Source of the DNA: Zingiber officinale
Taxonomy: Eukaryota > Streptophyta > Magnoliopsida > Zingiberales > Zingiberaceae
NCBI RefSeq assembly: GCF_018446385.1
Contig: NC_055989.1
Span: 132,707,004 to 132,771,003 of the forward strand
Reading direction: 5' to 3'
DNA: 64,000 nucleotides
The notes under the pieces were generated by a model. That model saw only the letters and a program-made list of their open reading frames with translations. It had not been told where the DNA came from and ran no database searches. Within the stretch, counting starts at the first letter, position 1. Every line of letters starts with the position of its first letter. Made by a program: the position numbers and the translations under genes. Shown one piece after another: positions 34,639-46,537 of the stretch.

Positions 34639-37600
34639 ATGGATGCACCAAACTCCCTACGACAGAGCCTCTTGGGCAAGCACCATCCACTGAGCCGATC
34701 GAACAATAAACATGGCATTTTACAAGCTATCTCTGGGTGCTTGAGAAGGCTTCTTGAAGCAAGTAATTATCACAAGTTCCTGCGAAAATAAATCTTGCTC
34801 CTTGAGTTTTATTTTCTTGTCATGGTTGTTGCCTCATAGTGAACTTTAGTTTGGTCATGGTTTGCTTTGCTGCTAAAAATTCAGGGAAGAATGTGTCTGG
34901 ACCGTCCGAAGCAGAGGAAAGAGTCCGGTCATGGATCTATGCTCTGGCTCAATCTGAAAAGAACCTAACATTTGAATATGTTCATTCTACTGAAAGAGGT
35001 ATGGGGAAAAAACATACCATGCTAGATATAATGGAAAAACTGCTCCCCTAAATGATTCTGTTTTCTGATATATCATAGATATACACATATATGTACACAT
35101 GAGCATAAAGATGAATAAACAAATTGAACTTGTTAGCAGAATAAGATAGCAGCATGTGTGTTTGTGTATTCATTTTGCATCAGTAAAATAACAGGGCGAA
35201 AAAAATATGAATCAGCTGAAGGAAGAGATTCGAGTTTTAGTCCACTTCTAGCAGGTTTTCTGCTGTTAACTAAGCAGACATTCTTTTGTTCAAAGCTTGA
35301 CTTGTTCTCTTCCTTATTTTGTGGTTGCTCTCCAATAAAAGAAAGGAAAAAAGGAATTTCATTCCCAAGCTTACTGTATCTTCTTCAATGGAGAGGGAAG
35401 AAGAGTGATTTAACTCCAAATTGGATCCAGTAAATTTAGATGATTTCTTTTCCTTCAAAAATTTTAGTAGGGTAAACTAGAGAAATGAATTTCTACTCAA
35501 TTTCATCACAGTAACCCCAGATTAGTGTAAATGAAAACATGTAATATAGAAGAAATCAGTACCGTGTTTGATCGCGATGAACTTGTCTGAGTATTATTTG
35601 CCACGTCTATCTGCATATCATTTTTCTGCACAAATCTATCAGAAAAATAGGAGGTTTTAATGAGCAACCAATGAGACTATCATCTTTGATGATCAAGGTA
35701 ATAGTTCTTGAAGTTAAATATGCATGTACCAGGAATTAGATTTGATCCAAATGATCTTCATTGATCAATGACGAACCTTTTACAATTTAGCCAGTTCTGA
35801 ATGATTTTCATTGTATTTACTGGATGATCCCTTAAATGATAACCATTCCATTTCAATGAAGTGAAAAAAGAAACCTGATGAACAGACGCAATGCATATCA
35901 AACCTACAACCACTGCATGTGCCGCCAGAATCATACATTTCGACATCTGGTATCAAATTGTGTAATTCTATTTATGAGTAAATGGTCATTCAGAATGAAT
36001 CTGCACCTATATAAACAGTAATCTTCAAGAGGATAATACACTGCAATTTTGTTTTTTCAATTCCTCAATTTTACAAAGTTATCTAATGAAACACAGAGCT
36101 GAGCTAAAAGTGTATCTATCAGTTTCTTATAAATAACACAATAAAACATAATAAATCACAAGTTATCTCAAGAAAAAAATTAGCAATTTTAAATACCGAA
36201 TGTCAATCCCTATGCAGGCTTGAGCTTCAAGGAAGCAGAAAGTAGACTGAGGGAAGCAGGAAAAAACATCCCTATTGACCATAATTTCTCAGGCTGGTGG
36301 CAGCTCTGGTGCACGGCTTTTATTAACCCATTTAATATGATTCTTGTTGTCATGGCTGCACTTTCATACCTAGCATCTGATAATGCCAACGGAAGCATTA
36401 TGCTCATTCTGGTTTTGACTAGTGTAGGCATCCGATTCCAACAGGTACATAACATAACCTTAGGAAGTATGTCAATATCAATCTCCTAGAGCACTTCATG
36501 GAAGAAAAGCCTGCTGTCATTCATATACTGCATTAATGCTACCAGATTATAGACCAAATAAAAAAGTCGTATGGCAGGACTATAAGAGTTCAAGGGCAGC
36601 CATGCAACTCTCTGAATATTTGAGATCACAAATCAGAGTGCAGAGATGTGCTGGAAGAATCATTCAGAAAGAACTAGTAGTACAAATTGACTACAGAGAC
36701 ATTGTACCAGGTGACATTATCCATTTTAGCCCTGGGGATCTTTTTCCCGGTGATGTAAGACTACTGATATCCAAAGATTTGATTGTAAGGTAATAGGGCA
36801 GATTATTTTTTTTTTCAGGATTTATTTACCCATCAAAGCTCCCACATTACATGATATTTGCCTAATCATTGAACAGTCAGTCCTCATTAACAGGAGAGTC
36901 AGGAACCATGGAGAAAATAGCAGATATCACAGAAGTTAGGAGCACTCCCTTGCTAGAGCTAAAGAATGTATGCTTTATGGTAATCTTTGACAACTCTCTA
37001 CATGTTATTGCATCTTCTAATGCCAAATACTTCTGACTATATGTATTAACAAACAAAAGCAATCCTAGGGAACAAGTGTGGTCTCCGGATGTGGAATTGG
37101 ATTAGTTATATCTACAAGTTCAAGGACATATATGAGTACAATATTTTCCACAGCGTGGAAAGAGAAACGAGGAGATACCTTTGATAATAGTGTTCGGTCT
37201 GTATCATATGTACTCATTTGCCTCATGGTTGTGGTAGTTCCAATAATGGTCCTGTCTGATTATTATGCTTCACATAATTTGGGCAAGAGCATCATCTTTG
37301 GGATCTCTGTAGCAGTAGCACTGACCCCACAAATGTTTCCTCTTATTGTAAATACGAATCTTGCTAAAGGAGCCATTGCAATGGCCAGAGACAGATGTAT
37401 AGTTAAGCGGCTATCTGCCATACAGAACATGGGAGCTATGTAAGTTTGAAATTTCAATGATTCATAAATCCACCTAAATGCACACAAGTCTACAGATGCA
37501 TTGTAGCATGTTAAAGTTTGTTTTCAACATGTTCTACAACTGCTTAATATTGAATATTTATTTTTCAAATAAAAAAAAAAAAAAAAAACAATGATGCAAC

Positions 37601-40600
37601 ACTAAAAAGAGCAAGTTTAGTTTCTTTTCTTCTGTTTGCAAACATTTACTATATAACTATGTGACTCCTATTTGTTTTCTTGAGTGAACTTTTAACCTGC
37701 CTTTCCCGTCTCCACAATATGTTCTTAGTCAATGTTCTTGAACAAATGTAAAGATCAAATAGCATGTCCAACAGGTTGCACAGGCTAAGATTTTTGTGCG
37801 GATATATATTTAGGTTTAGTGAAATGCTATTTTACTGCTGCAAACCTGGTATCAGCATACTAGGCAACTGCTATACAAGTCTTGTGCATTCAGCTGCACA
37901 GGATTAACTCAAAACCAAAAGCAAGCCAATTCAAAGTGCAGAAAGAAGAAAATCTAAAACAGATAGGAAATGCATAACCAACAATAAGTTATTTTTCTGT
38001 ATGTCAATGACATGACAGCTGAAAGAAACAAAGCAATAACCATTTAGATGAAGAAAACAAACATCAACTTATTGACTTTTCCATGCTGTAATGAGCTAAG
38101 TTTCCATTTTACACCATCTGACATACACACATTTCCACCATCAATTTCTTATAGATCTATGGGTCAGAAATTAACTAGTATGTCTTCTTATATATCAAGT
38201 ATCCTTCATGTGGTTTAATACATCATAAAGGGAGAAGGTTTCAATTGCTTGTAATTGTTTCTCAAGATTGTTTGTTATGTATGGATTTCTGTTTTCAACC
38301 AGACACATGAACAGAAGAATGTACATGCATGAAGACGAACTTGAGATGATCATCCTCTATTGTAATATTTGTGCTAGAACTTCACAAGTCACTACTATCG
38401 TCCCATATCACACGACCTTTATCATGTTATAAATTGTTTTAGCAACTAGTACATGTTTTATTTTGTAAGTTATCATGGTGAAATTTGAGAAATAACAGCA
38501 CAGGCATTTACCAAGTGTAGAATTGTCTGTTGAAAAACAGAATATATTATGTATTTATTACGTAAGGTATTATCAGCTATTGACCATTGCTCACTTGAAA
38601 TGTGAAAGATATTAAACTAACTCCACCTCACGATTTTTTGCAGGGATGTTTTGTGCATCGATAAAACTGGAACACTAACAACAGATTGTGCGCTGATGGT
38701 ACATCATTTAAATAGTTTTGGTTTTTCAGATGAAAGGGTACTGAGATTTGCGTTTCTAAATTCCTTCTTCAAAACTGAACTTAAAGGTCCTATAGATGAT
38801 GCAATTCTTGCGTATGCATATATGAATGGCTACAAATTCCAAGTGTCAAAATGGAGAATGATAGAAGAGATTCCATTTGATTTTAGAAGAAGAAGGATGT
38901 CTGTGATCGTTGAGGGAGAATTAAACAGCATAAGGGATCAAAAAGGCTCTTACTTGAACACAGCCAAATACGTCATAACAAAGGGGGCACTTGAAGAAGT
39001 ATTAGGTATCTCTACCTTAATTGAGTACGATGAGAAAGGTGTAACATTGACTTTGACTTCAGAAGAGCGGAAAAGAGTTCTTCAGAAAAGCGAAGAACTG
39101 ACCAATGATGGCTTAAGAGTTTTGGGAGTAGCAATAAAGAGGACAAGCACAGTATGATCTCATCTCTCCTTTCTAGTTGACATATAATTTGTTAGGACAA
39201 CATTTTGAAAAGTTTGACAGAGTGTCAGTTTTTTTGAAACATCCTGGACATATTGTATTAAGCTCAACATTTGGGAAAACTTAAGTTCCTGAGTAACAAG
39301 CTTTGAATGGGTCATAATTAATATTCAATATTCATGATAGTGAAAAAAAGATTGTGATCCACTATCTATAACCATCATGTATCCAATATCATTTTGAAAC
39401 CATTGTTTAGGGTAAGGGAATTTCTCCAACTAACTAATGAGGCGTCATAAAAAAATCAATACACGACCATGTACAATGATATAGTTTTTTCTGTCATTTA
39501 CCAAGCATTTCCATTAAGAATAATAAATCATAAGTTGCCATATACTAGCAGAGTAAGAAACCAAACACTATTGTAGCAGCTTAAGATTTCTCTTCTCCAG
39601 AAGTGGGTGGAAGTCATAAAATCGATAATTTGATAGATTAACCTTATTCATGATTATGATCTGATAATGCCAGGCCCGACCTAAATAAAATGTTGAGGGT
39701 TATGATAGGCATAGATAACTAGTGTCAATATTTGTCGAAACTTATGAATGAGTCATAACTCTAATTGCAGATGACTACAAATGAAGAGAACAGCCATTCA
39801 CTAATAGAATCAGACATGATTTTTCTTGGCCTCATTTCCTTCTTTGATCCACCAAAAGAATCAGCTAAGCAAGCACTCTGGCAACTAGCTGAGAAGGGAG
39901 TAAAAGCAAAAGTGTTAACTGGTGACTCACTTTCTCTAGCCATCAAAATTTGCAAAGAAGTTGGCATCAGAACTACTCACGTGACAACTGGTCCAGACCT
40001 AGATGCTCTTGAAGAAACTGAATTCCATGAGGCTGTCAGAAAAGCCACATTATTGGCCCGTCTTACTCCAACTCAGAAGCTTCGAGTAGTTCAGTCACTG
40101 CAGAGAGTAGGCAAACATGTTGTCGGTTTTTTAGGGGATGGAATAAATGATTCTCTTGCACTGGAAGCTGCAGATGTTGGTATCTCAGTTGATTCCGGAG
40201 CAAGTGTAGCCAAGGACTTTGCTGACATTATACTGCTTGAAAAGGACCTAAATGTTCTTGTCTCTGGAGTCGAACATGGTAGGCTGACATATGGAAATAC
40301 AATGAAATACATAAAACTGTCTTTGATTGCTAATATTGGAAGTGTTGTCTCATTCTTTATAGCAACTATGTTGCTGCAATTTGAGCCACTCACTCCCAGG
40401 CAGCTTCTTACTCAAAATTTTCTGTATACTCTAGGCCAGATAGCAATTCCATGGGACAAGGTAGATGATGGATATGCCATGGTTCCTCAGGGTTTTTCTG
40501 CTAAAGAACTACCAGTTTTCATTATGTGGAATGGCCCAGTTTGTTCAATGTTTGACATTGCCACCTTGTTATTCCTTCGATATTACTATGACGCCAGTGA

Positions 40601-40916
40601 ATATTCAGATGCTGAGTTTGTTCATTCGGCATGGTTTGTTGAAGGCCTCCTTATGCAGACTCTAATCATCCACATGATTAGAACAGAAAAAATTCCCTTT
40701 ATACAAGATACAGCATCTTGGCCAGTGGTTTTGTCAACTTTAACAATTTCTGCTATTGGGATCACTATCCCATATAGTCCAATTGGCAAAGTTATGGGAC
40801 TAAGTAAACTTCCACTATCATATTTTGGTTTCTTAGTTGTGCTTTTTCTTGGATATTTTTCACTTGGTCAGGTTGTCAAGAGGATATATATACATGTATA
40901 CAAACGATGGCTATAA
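34639..40916 (+). CDS. P3B (MgtA-type) P-type ATPase, predicted Mg2+-class cation pump
   Basis: Eight exons join in phase with GT-AG borders: 34639-34762, 34885-34998, 36218-36444, 36578-36789, 36877-36979, 37069-37439, 38644-39151 and 39771-40916. They give 934 residues (E. coli MgtA has about 900). The protein follows MgtA from the N-terminal cytosolic part to the last membrane helix. Landmarks are the actuator loop TGES (231-234), phosphorylation site DKTGT (Asp390), LTGDS, the hinge GDGIND (675-680), and a C-terminal membrane domain with the MgtA-like words HMIRTEKIPFIQ and LPLSYFGFLV. Bacterial relatives import Mg2+ across the plasma membrane; location and substrate in a plant are unknown. 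Departures from MgtA are Gln348 in the M4 motif TPQMFP (Glu there in MgtA), Thr773 in the M6 motif (Asp there), and SL after GDGIND (AP there). The start is the first ATG, and its short exon is the least certain part. The frame is otherwise intact. Confidence 0.9.
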
Positions 40917-42431
40917 AAGGGAGTCCATTATTCTTCAAAAGCAATGGTAATGGTATTTAGTTTCCTATATCTTCAATGTGAATAATTTTGTCTTAGATAA
41001 TGATTGTATGAGGTATAAAATAAGATTTTGAGTCTTTTATCCAGGACATAGAAATCAACCTTGGTTTTAGTCCATCTATCAAACATGAGAAGAAAGTCAT
41101 ACTCTGAGCGAAGACTTGATCAGGTGAGGAGCTTCATTGAAAAAAATCTTGATCGCAATTAGCATAAATATGAAATGATGTACAATAATAATCATGTCAC
41201 TGACCATAGTGTTGTCATACTCATACCCAAGTAAACCCCCTTTCCATGGCTGGGAACAATCACTTTGCCGGTGGGACAATTCAATAAGCACAACTCCTCA
41301 TGCCCATCAAAGGAGTTTGCTACGGCAGCACTAGACAATATTCATACCACATCCACACTCAACATCATAATATAACAAGAGCAGTAATACACAAATAAAA
41401 TGATTTATTACTAAACAGCAAGGCTGTGACTCTCTGTTGTGGCTGGAAGAGGCTATACTTTTGCTGCTCAATTTGGAAGGCGAAGGGAAGTGGGTGGAGG
41501 AGGAACATTATACACGGCGATAGTTCCACAAAGAGGAAGAGGCGCCAATAGTTAGTGAAGAAAGGGGTAGCACAGACTCCCCAATCCTGAGAAATGCACA
41601 AAGAAGGCAGAATGCCAATTTTGTCTAGGCTTCTCCATGGAGATATCTAGAGGGTGCCATATACTACAGTTTTCTACATAATATGTTATGACTTTTTTTA
41701 TATAATAAACTACTATTTTCTATATTATATACTACAATGTGTGACATCATATGCTACACTTTAGAACTTTCGTTTACTATGCTTTTAAAATCGTATACCA
41801 TGATTTTCTAAATCATGTACAATGAAACCAATAGTTGTGATGATTTAGAGCATGATAAAGAAGGTGATTTAAAATGGAATCTCTTCTAAACATATATGTC
41901 ATAGTTCCTTCCTTTGATGAAGGTGAAAATATCTAGATTCACAATCACCACCAACCCTTTTAGAATTTTTGTCATCACTTGCACGATAAGAATTTCGAAA
42001 ACTCTTGCTACAAGTGATAAACTCCTGTTATCGAATCACTGCAAATGAGAAAACTAAACTCACCAAATCGCGCGTATTGCTAGAAAATTTAACTTTCAGC
42101 TAATTCAGAAAGTTTAAGAAAGCGTTTCGATTTGGTCCAAACGACGGTAACTTAATTACTATCGCAGTAGTCTTCTATGTTTTCTCTATCAAAAGTATCC
42201 CTATATCACATTTTATTCGGGCAACATCTCCCTGAAAAATCTAGAATTTACAGCAATAAGAACTCATGAAAAAATAGCACCATCCATCAAAAAGTGGGAA
42301 CTTGTGAAAGCTTTACCTTAGGAACGCGATAAAAGTAGTCGACAAGCGATCAGGAGGTCGAGCGCTGATCTGCTACGATTCAGAAAGGAGAGAGTTTGGC
42401 CCGAGAGAGAGAGGGGACGTTACGTTCGAGC
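40917..42431. other. Intergenic region downstream of the ATPase gene
   Basis: The first few hundred bases probably contain the ATPase 3' leader and polyadenylation signals. The rest has only short open frames without recognisable products and no terminal repeats. Confidence 0.45.
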
Positions 42432-42445
42432 AATTACAAATAATA

Positions 42446-42652
42446 AGGTGCAGTGGTAAAGCATTTTGGACGCCCCAGGTTTAGTGGGGTGGTACGGGAC
42501 AGAGTGCAATTACCACGCGATCAAGATTCAATTCTACTGAGGTGGATCCGCCATCTCGGTAGCCCTAAAACCGCCCCAAGAAAGATAAATTCAGGTACGG
42601 AAGATACAGGGACGATTCAATTCTTACTTAGGACACAATTAAGAGTTTGTTA
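42446..42652 (+). mobile_element. Possible tRNA-derived SINE
   Basis: GGTGCAGTGGTAAAGC (A-box-like) is followed about 55-60 bp later by GATCAAGATTCAATTCT (a weakened B box), as in the tRNA-related head of plant SINEs. Poly-A and target duplications are not obvious. Confidence 0.4.
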
Positions 42653-42684
42653 AATTATTAGTAAAGTTGGGACATGGATTATCG

Positions 42685-42853
42685 CAGTTCGGATCCTTTG
42701 TCCCCAAATTTTTCTGTCCCCGTATTTCCTTGTCGATCGGACGGATCAGATTACATCTCAAGGTATCATGACATCCTTAAGATGTAATTTGGTCTGTCCA
42801 ATCGGTAAAGAGACATGGAGACAGAAAAATTTGAGGAAAGAGGATCCGAACTG
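42685..42853. mobile_element. Hairpin MITE, probably Mutator-type
   Basis: Inverted ends begin CAGTTCGGATCC on both sides, and the arms stay complementary over about 70 bp (AAATTTTTCTGTC in one, GACAGAAAAATTT in the other). Flanking direct repeats are GGATTATCG on the left and GGAATTATCG on the right, about 9 bp with one base difference. It carries no coding capacity. Confidence 0.65.
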
Positions 42854-43198
42854 GAATTATCGTGCTTTCTAAATTTATTTGTTAGATGGAATATAAAACT
42901 ACAATGTCTACTTTAAAATTATGAAATTATAAGAACTAGACACGGAGATCGAGAAATTTGAGGAAAGAGGATCCGAACTTGAATTATCGTGCTTACTAAA
43001 TTTATTTGTTAGATGGAATATAAAACTCCAATGTCTACTTTAGAATTATGAAATTATAAGAACTAGACACGAAGACAGAGAAATTTGAGGAAAGAAGATC
43101 CGAACTGGAATTATCGTGCTTTCTAAATTTATTTATTAGATGAAATATAAAACTGCAACGTCTACTTCAGAATTATGAAATTATAAGAACTCGATATT
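42822..43198. repeat. 127-bp tandem repeat, nearly three units, seeded by the end of the MITE
   Basis: GAATTATCGTGCTT begins at 42854, 42981 and 43108, exactly 127 bp apart. Each unit holds the MITE's right end (AAATTTGAGGAAAG then GATCCGAACT) plus host flank (AATTTATTTRTTAGATG, TGTCTACTT, AATTATGAAATTATAAG). Units differ by a few bases each. Confidence 0.9.
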
Positions 43199-43801
43199 TA
43201 ATATATACTAGTAATCATGCACACGCGTCGCGTATGTAATATAATACATTGAAATCACATTATAATGAAATTATATTAATTAAAGTATTTTGACATTAAA
43301 ATACTAAAGTAGAGTCCCTATGAAAACAATTAATTTAATTTAATATTATACTTATCTTAGTAAAAAAACTAAGAAAAGTATATTTTTTAACATTGTCGGC
43401 GTAAAATATTTATAGAATTTTTTTTTATCATAGTGTTTCCAATTTTAAGAAGTGGGACTAAAGAGAACTATATTTTTTTTATATAAAACAACTAAGAAAA
43501 TTAATGATGAGAAAAATTCATAATAATATTCCGCAGCTGAGTCTCGAACTCTAGATCGTTGATTGTTTCGCTTGTGGAATTACTAATAAACCTTGAAATT
43601 ATTTTTAGTGTGAATAGAAAAAAAAGGATATTAACGTAAATTCATTTTATGCTTCACCAAATTAGTAAAGGAGGAGATTTTTAATAAAATAGTAAGATAC
43701 AAAACAAAATGCAAAGCATTTTGGTAAAAATAAGAGTACCAAAGTTTATGGTTCGGATTTTATGGACAAATATTTTAGAGATGAGCTTCGAAATGGAGGC
43801 C

Positions 43802-43960
43802 AGATCTTCTAGATCGTAAAAAATGGTTCAGGAGATGGTCTTTAAACATACATTAGTGGAATACATGATCCCCACTTATAAAATAGATGAGGATCATTTA
43901 TCCCCATTAATGTATATTTAAAGATCATCCTCTCGATTATAAAAAAACGGTCTAGAGGAT
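43802..43960. mobile_element. Hairpin MITE related to the one at 213-384
   Basis: The left arm (AGATCTTCTAGATCG, then GGAGATGGTCTTTAAA) and the right arm are reverse complements with some mismatches, around a centre near 43.88 kb. The opening AGATCTTCT and GATGGTC words match the MITE at 213-384. A target duplication is not certain. Confidence 0.6.
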
Positions 43961-45452
43961 AAGGTGGACGTAGACAAATAGAGGAAATTAGGACCAAACA
44001 ATTGGTTAATAATCAAATTTATGGACCAATTAAATTAATTTTTTTAAAAAATATCAAATCCATCCAACTTTCTTACGAAAATCAAATAAACCAAACTAAT
44101 AAAAAAATGAAATAATTGGGTCAAAAAATGAAATAATTAAATTTTTAGATAGTGGAATTTAGGGCAATCGATTGATCAATTGCTCTTTAAACGTGAGCGA
44201 TAAACGTGGGCCACAAATTAAGAATTTTAAAGTCCAATTCAATCATAGTAGTGGATTGCTATGTATTTATGACTTAATATCAATCGACGGGTAATAATAA
44301 TAACATAGGAGCGAACTCTTAACATATGTTCGGTTTAATTAAATCTAAAATTTTAAAATTAAAATTAAATTAATTAAACCAAATTGATAGATATTTTTTA
44401 GATTATAAATAAAATTCATAGAAAAAGGAAAAAAAATAATATTGCAGACCCGAGGACATCCCGACCCAGCTCAGTCAGCCCAGCGTTCCGGCCCATCAAC
44501 GCAATTGATCGACTAAGTTATTGAGACGGCCCATTAATAGAGACCATATCTATTTCTTAGTTAGCTTTCTTGTTTATCATCTCCTCTTTTCTGTATGTTT
44601 ATCGTCTTCTCGGTTTGTCTGATTGGAGCCATAGATTGCGAAATTCGAAGCCATGATCAATCATTCAAGCAGGTCGCAGGAGTCGCAACCAAACCATGTG
44701 CGCCCCATGTGCGCCCCTGCGGCACGGATGTACCTTGGAAATTATGCACCTGCTCCTGCTTTAATGCCGACTGTCTTTTTCCTTCTCGTTTATTTTATTT
44801 TATTTTATTTTATTTATTCCCCTCCGCAATTAAACCAAAAGCTCAAGAAGAGCTCCATCTCTCTTTGTCAACCAACCTAATGATGGTTAGAGAAAAAGGA
44901 AACAATGAGAAAAAGAAAAGAGATCCTTTCTTTCCTCTCCTGCTCATCTTTCCTTCTCCTCTAACATCTGTTTGACTAATCTGCAACTTACCAGTACATT
45001 GGTGAAAAGGCCATCGCAGTCTTGCAGAAGACACCCCCTCTCTCTCATGAATCATGACTCCTTCCAGCTTTTCTTGTTCACATGCCTGCCTGCCTTCCTT
45101 ACATGCCATGTATCATGTGTCACTCATTCAACAACAGTCAAAATCAGATTCCCAAACCGGCGAAAGAGAAAGGGAGATTGTTGTCTGCTAATTAATGGCT
45201 TGATTTACTAAGCGGAAAGCACAAATGAGGCCGCTGCAATTTACTTCTTTGTTTCTGGCACAGCAACTGTGGTTCCCTTTCACTGGACTGCGTCTCCTAT
45301 TACGGACACGATCCCCCATTTAAACGCTTCCATTTCTGTGTGCGTTGCTGAAGAAAGGCGCTACAAGAACTTTGGAAGCCGTCGCCGCTGCTTTATTCTC
45401 GCGCTCCCCGGGCAGGGCTTGGTTCATGGCAGAATGAGATGGTCGTATTAAG
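43961..45452. other. Intergenic region upstream of the EPFL gene
   Basis: No repeat ends are seen. A frame at 44595-44975 has no recognisable family and is low-complexity at its end (a TTTTA run near 44.79-44.82 kb). The right part presumably holds the EPFL promoter. Confidence 0.45.
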
Positions 45453-45921
45453 ATGAGAGCACTGAGGGATGTATTTCTCTTCTTAGCTCTTCTCAATCTC
45501 CTCCCTGTTTCCTCCATGGACGAGCCCCTGCTATCGTCCCCTGAGGTAGATATCGGTTCATTTGTTGCCGGGGGAAAAAATCTGCGGCTAGATGTGTCTT
45601 TTCTATCTGAATCGGTTAAAAGATGCAGTTTTTCTGTGGAATTTTGTTTAAAGTTTTGATTTTTCTAACGGCGAACAGGCGATGGCGATGGGGGGAGAGA
45701 AGATCCGGTTGGGTTCGACGCCGCCGAGCTGCCACAACCGTTGCAACCGGTGCAACCCTTGCACGGCAGTGCAGGTGCCGGCGCCGCCAGTGGGCTCAGG
45801 CGGCGTCGGAAGGCGGGCGGGGCCGGAGACCGCCCCGCCGACCGTCGGCAACCAGCTCTACTCCGACTACAAGCCGCTCGGGTGGAAGTGCCGGTGCGGC
45901 AGCCGGATTTACGACCCATAA
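45453..45921 (+). CDS. EPFL: EPIDERMAL PATTERNING FACTOR-like (EPFL) secreted cysteine-rich peptide
   Basis: Two exons, 45453-45545 and 45679-45921, join in phase 0 to give 111 residues. Exon 1 encodes a signal peptide (MRALRDVFLFLALLNLLPVS). Exon 2 encodes the mature peptide, opening with GSTPPSCHNRC and NRCNPCTAVQVP and closing with YKPLGWKCRCGSRIYDP. Six cysteines match the EPF/EPFL core, with a variable Pro/Gly-rich loop between Cys4 and Cys5. These peptides are secreted, cleaved and sensed by ERECTA-family receptor kinases, often with TMM, to control stomatal spacing, stem growth or leaf margins. The CHNRCNRCNPC and YKPLGWKC wording suggests the growth-type EPFLs rather than stomagen, but the subgroup is not fixed. 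It converges on the DEM gene. Confidence 0.92.
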
Positions 45922-46537
45922 AAGGTTGCTCTGCAACTGATTCATCCACTGGTTCTGATCAAATCGTCAAGATGCCAACTTTGCTACATGAACGCCAAGG
46001 TTCTTCTCTCGTTCAAGTTCTAGTTTATCTTACTCTTTCGTGATCAATGAACTTTTCATTTTTCCAAGATGCAGGTGTTCAGTGGCGGAACTGGTAGATG
46101 TAAATTGTTGTTTGAATTTTTGAACAGAGGGGGTGAGGTCACATCGATCAATCTCAGAAGTTACAACACTGTAGATTGTGCTGTCTTTTTCTCGTTATTT
46201 TTTCCTGATAAAAAATAAAGCAGATCCCGCAGTTATCGCACCGTGATTGATGGGGAGGATCATATATTATGAATTATGATATGCATTTATTTTTTGGATT
46301 GCGACCGTCTCTCTCAGCATTTAAAGAACCCTGACACATCTTTACAAAACGGAGTGGTCATTGCCCAAAATTCATCAAACCTAAAGTTCAAATCATGAAA
46401 AATACTTGACAATCATAAACAAACGAGTAATTAGTGCGCAACTAATGCAGTTTCAACAACAGGAAAATCTCCAAATAGGCAGAGGCAGATCACATCATAA
46501 AAGTTTCAGTTAATGTAAACACGTTTGGTTAGCAAAG
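45922..46537. other. Short convergent spacer between the EPFL and DEM genes
   Basis: The two genes point at each other across about 0.6 kb, so this stretch should hold both 3' leaders. Nothing else is recognised. Confidence 0.5.

Noticed and set aside
34839-35051. Independent 70-residue protein starting MNFSLVMVC
   Set aside because: Its middle part is exon 2 of the ATPase gene (34885-34998); the ends read through intron sequence.
34639-40916. Bacterial contamination as the source of the MgtA-like sequence
   Set aside because: Seven introns with plant-type GT-AG borders, phase-consistent joins and AT-rich plant flanks rule out a raw bacterial insert.
44595-44975. 126-residue plus-strand frame
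   Set aside because: No family features, a low-complexity Phe/Leu run from a TTTTA repeat, and no splice partner.
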